Shown one piece after another: positions 5,495 through 5,579 of a stretch of DNA of 5,579 nucleotides (positions within the stretch are counted from its first letter, which is position 1; every line of letters begins with the position of its first letter). The position numbers were made by a program, and so were the translations under genes. The DNA is from an uncultured Caulobacterales bacterium (GTDB taxonomy: Bacteria; Pseudomonadota; Alphaproteobacteria; Caulobacterales; Maricaulaceae). Location: contig CALJNJ010000279.1 in assembly GCA_937981945.1 (NCBI GenBank), forward strand, positions 1 through 5,579, given 5' to 3'. The notes below the pieces were generated by a model. It had not been told where the DNA came from. It worked only from the letters and a program-made list of their open reading frames with translations, and searched no databases.

Positions 5495-5529
5495 TTCAAC
5501 GGAATAATAGTGATTTCGAAATTTTCAAC
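5495..5529. promoter_or_regulatory. Upstream region of the Lrp/AsnC gene with a palindrome and spaced repeats
   Basis: ATTTCGAAAT (5513-5522) is a 10-bp perfect palindrome. TTCAAC occurs on both sides of it, at 5495-5500 and 5524-5529, 29 bp apart, within an AT-rich stretch. On the minus strand the repeat reads GTTGAA and overlaps possible promoter elements such as TTGAAA. Lrp-family genes are often autoregulated through AT-rich imperfect palindromes, so this is a reasonable operator candidate. The exact -35/-10 pair cannot be settled. Confidence 0.35.
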
Positions 5530-5579
5530 CGGTCAAATCGTTATAAAGTGAAATTTGGACACTATTTAACGTGACGAGG

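Overview
The window looks like ordinary chromosome from an alphaproteobacterium, probably a marine member of the Caulobacterales/Hyphomonadales/Maricaulales type. The clues are a cold-shock protein tail of alphaproteobacterial style, a UrcA-like secreted protein, a periplasm-facing DUF885 protein, an exported M20D amidohydrolase, and base composition that by eye is near half G+C. The lineage is an inference; there is no rRNA or marker gene to confirm it. No mobile element, CRISPR array, tRNA or rRNA gene was seen.

Layout from left to right. (1) The last 25 codons of a cold-shock protein on + (1-78). (2) A DUF1295 multi-pass membrane protein on - (82-954), only 3 bp from the cold-shock gene end. 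(3) A 193-bp divergent promoter region (955-1147). (4) A membrane-anchored DUF885 metallopeptidase-like protein on + (1148-2977). (5) An 11-bp perfect GC-rich hairpin between convergent genes (2985-3022). (6) A small exported UrcA-like protein on - (3040-3363). (7) A 219-bp region (3364-3582) with a CRP-like box, an AT-rich -10 candidate and palindromes. (8) An exported M20D amidohydrolase on - (3583-4905; the longer reading frame to 4968 is probably not used). (9) An Lrp/AsnC regulator on - (5010-5465), followed by its upstream promoter region to the window end.

How the genes may fit together. The Lrp/AsnC regulator lies directly upstream of, and on the same strand as, the M20D amidohydrolase. 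This suggests that an amino-acid-sensing regulator controls an enzyme that releases amino acids from N-acylated or peptide-like substrates in the periplasm. With the DUF885 protein nearby, the neighbourhood leans toward extracytoplasmic peptide or acyl-amino-acid breakdown. These genes are not one operon, however, and the DUF1295 and cold-shock genes look unrelated.

I found no convincing undescribed system. The most useful leads are the CRP-like box about 42-45 bp upstream of a predicted urcA-like transcription start, the Lrp-amidohydrolase pairing, and the two proteins of unknown function (DUF885 and UrcA-like).
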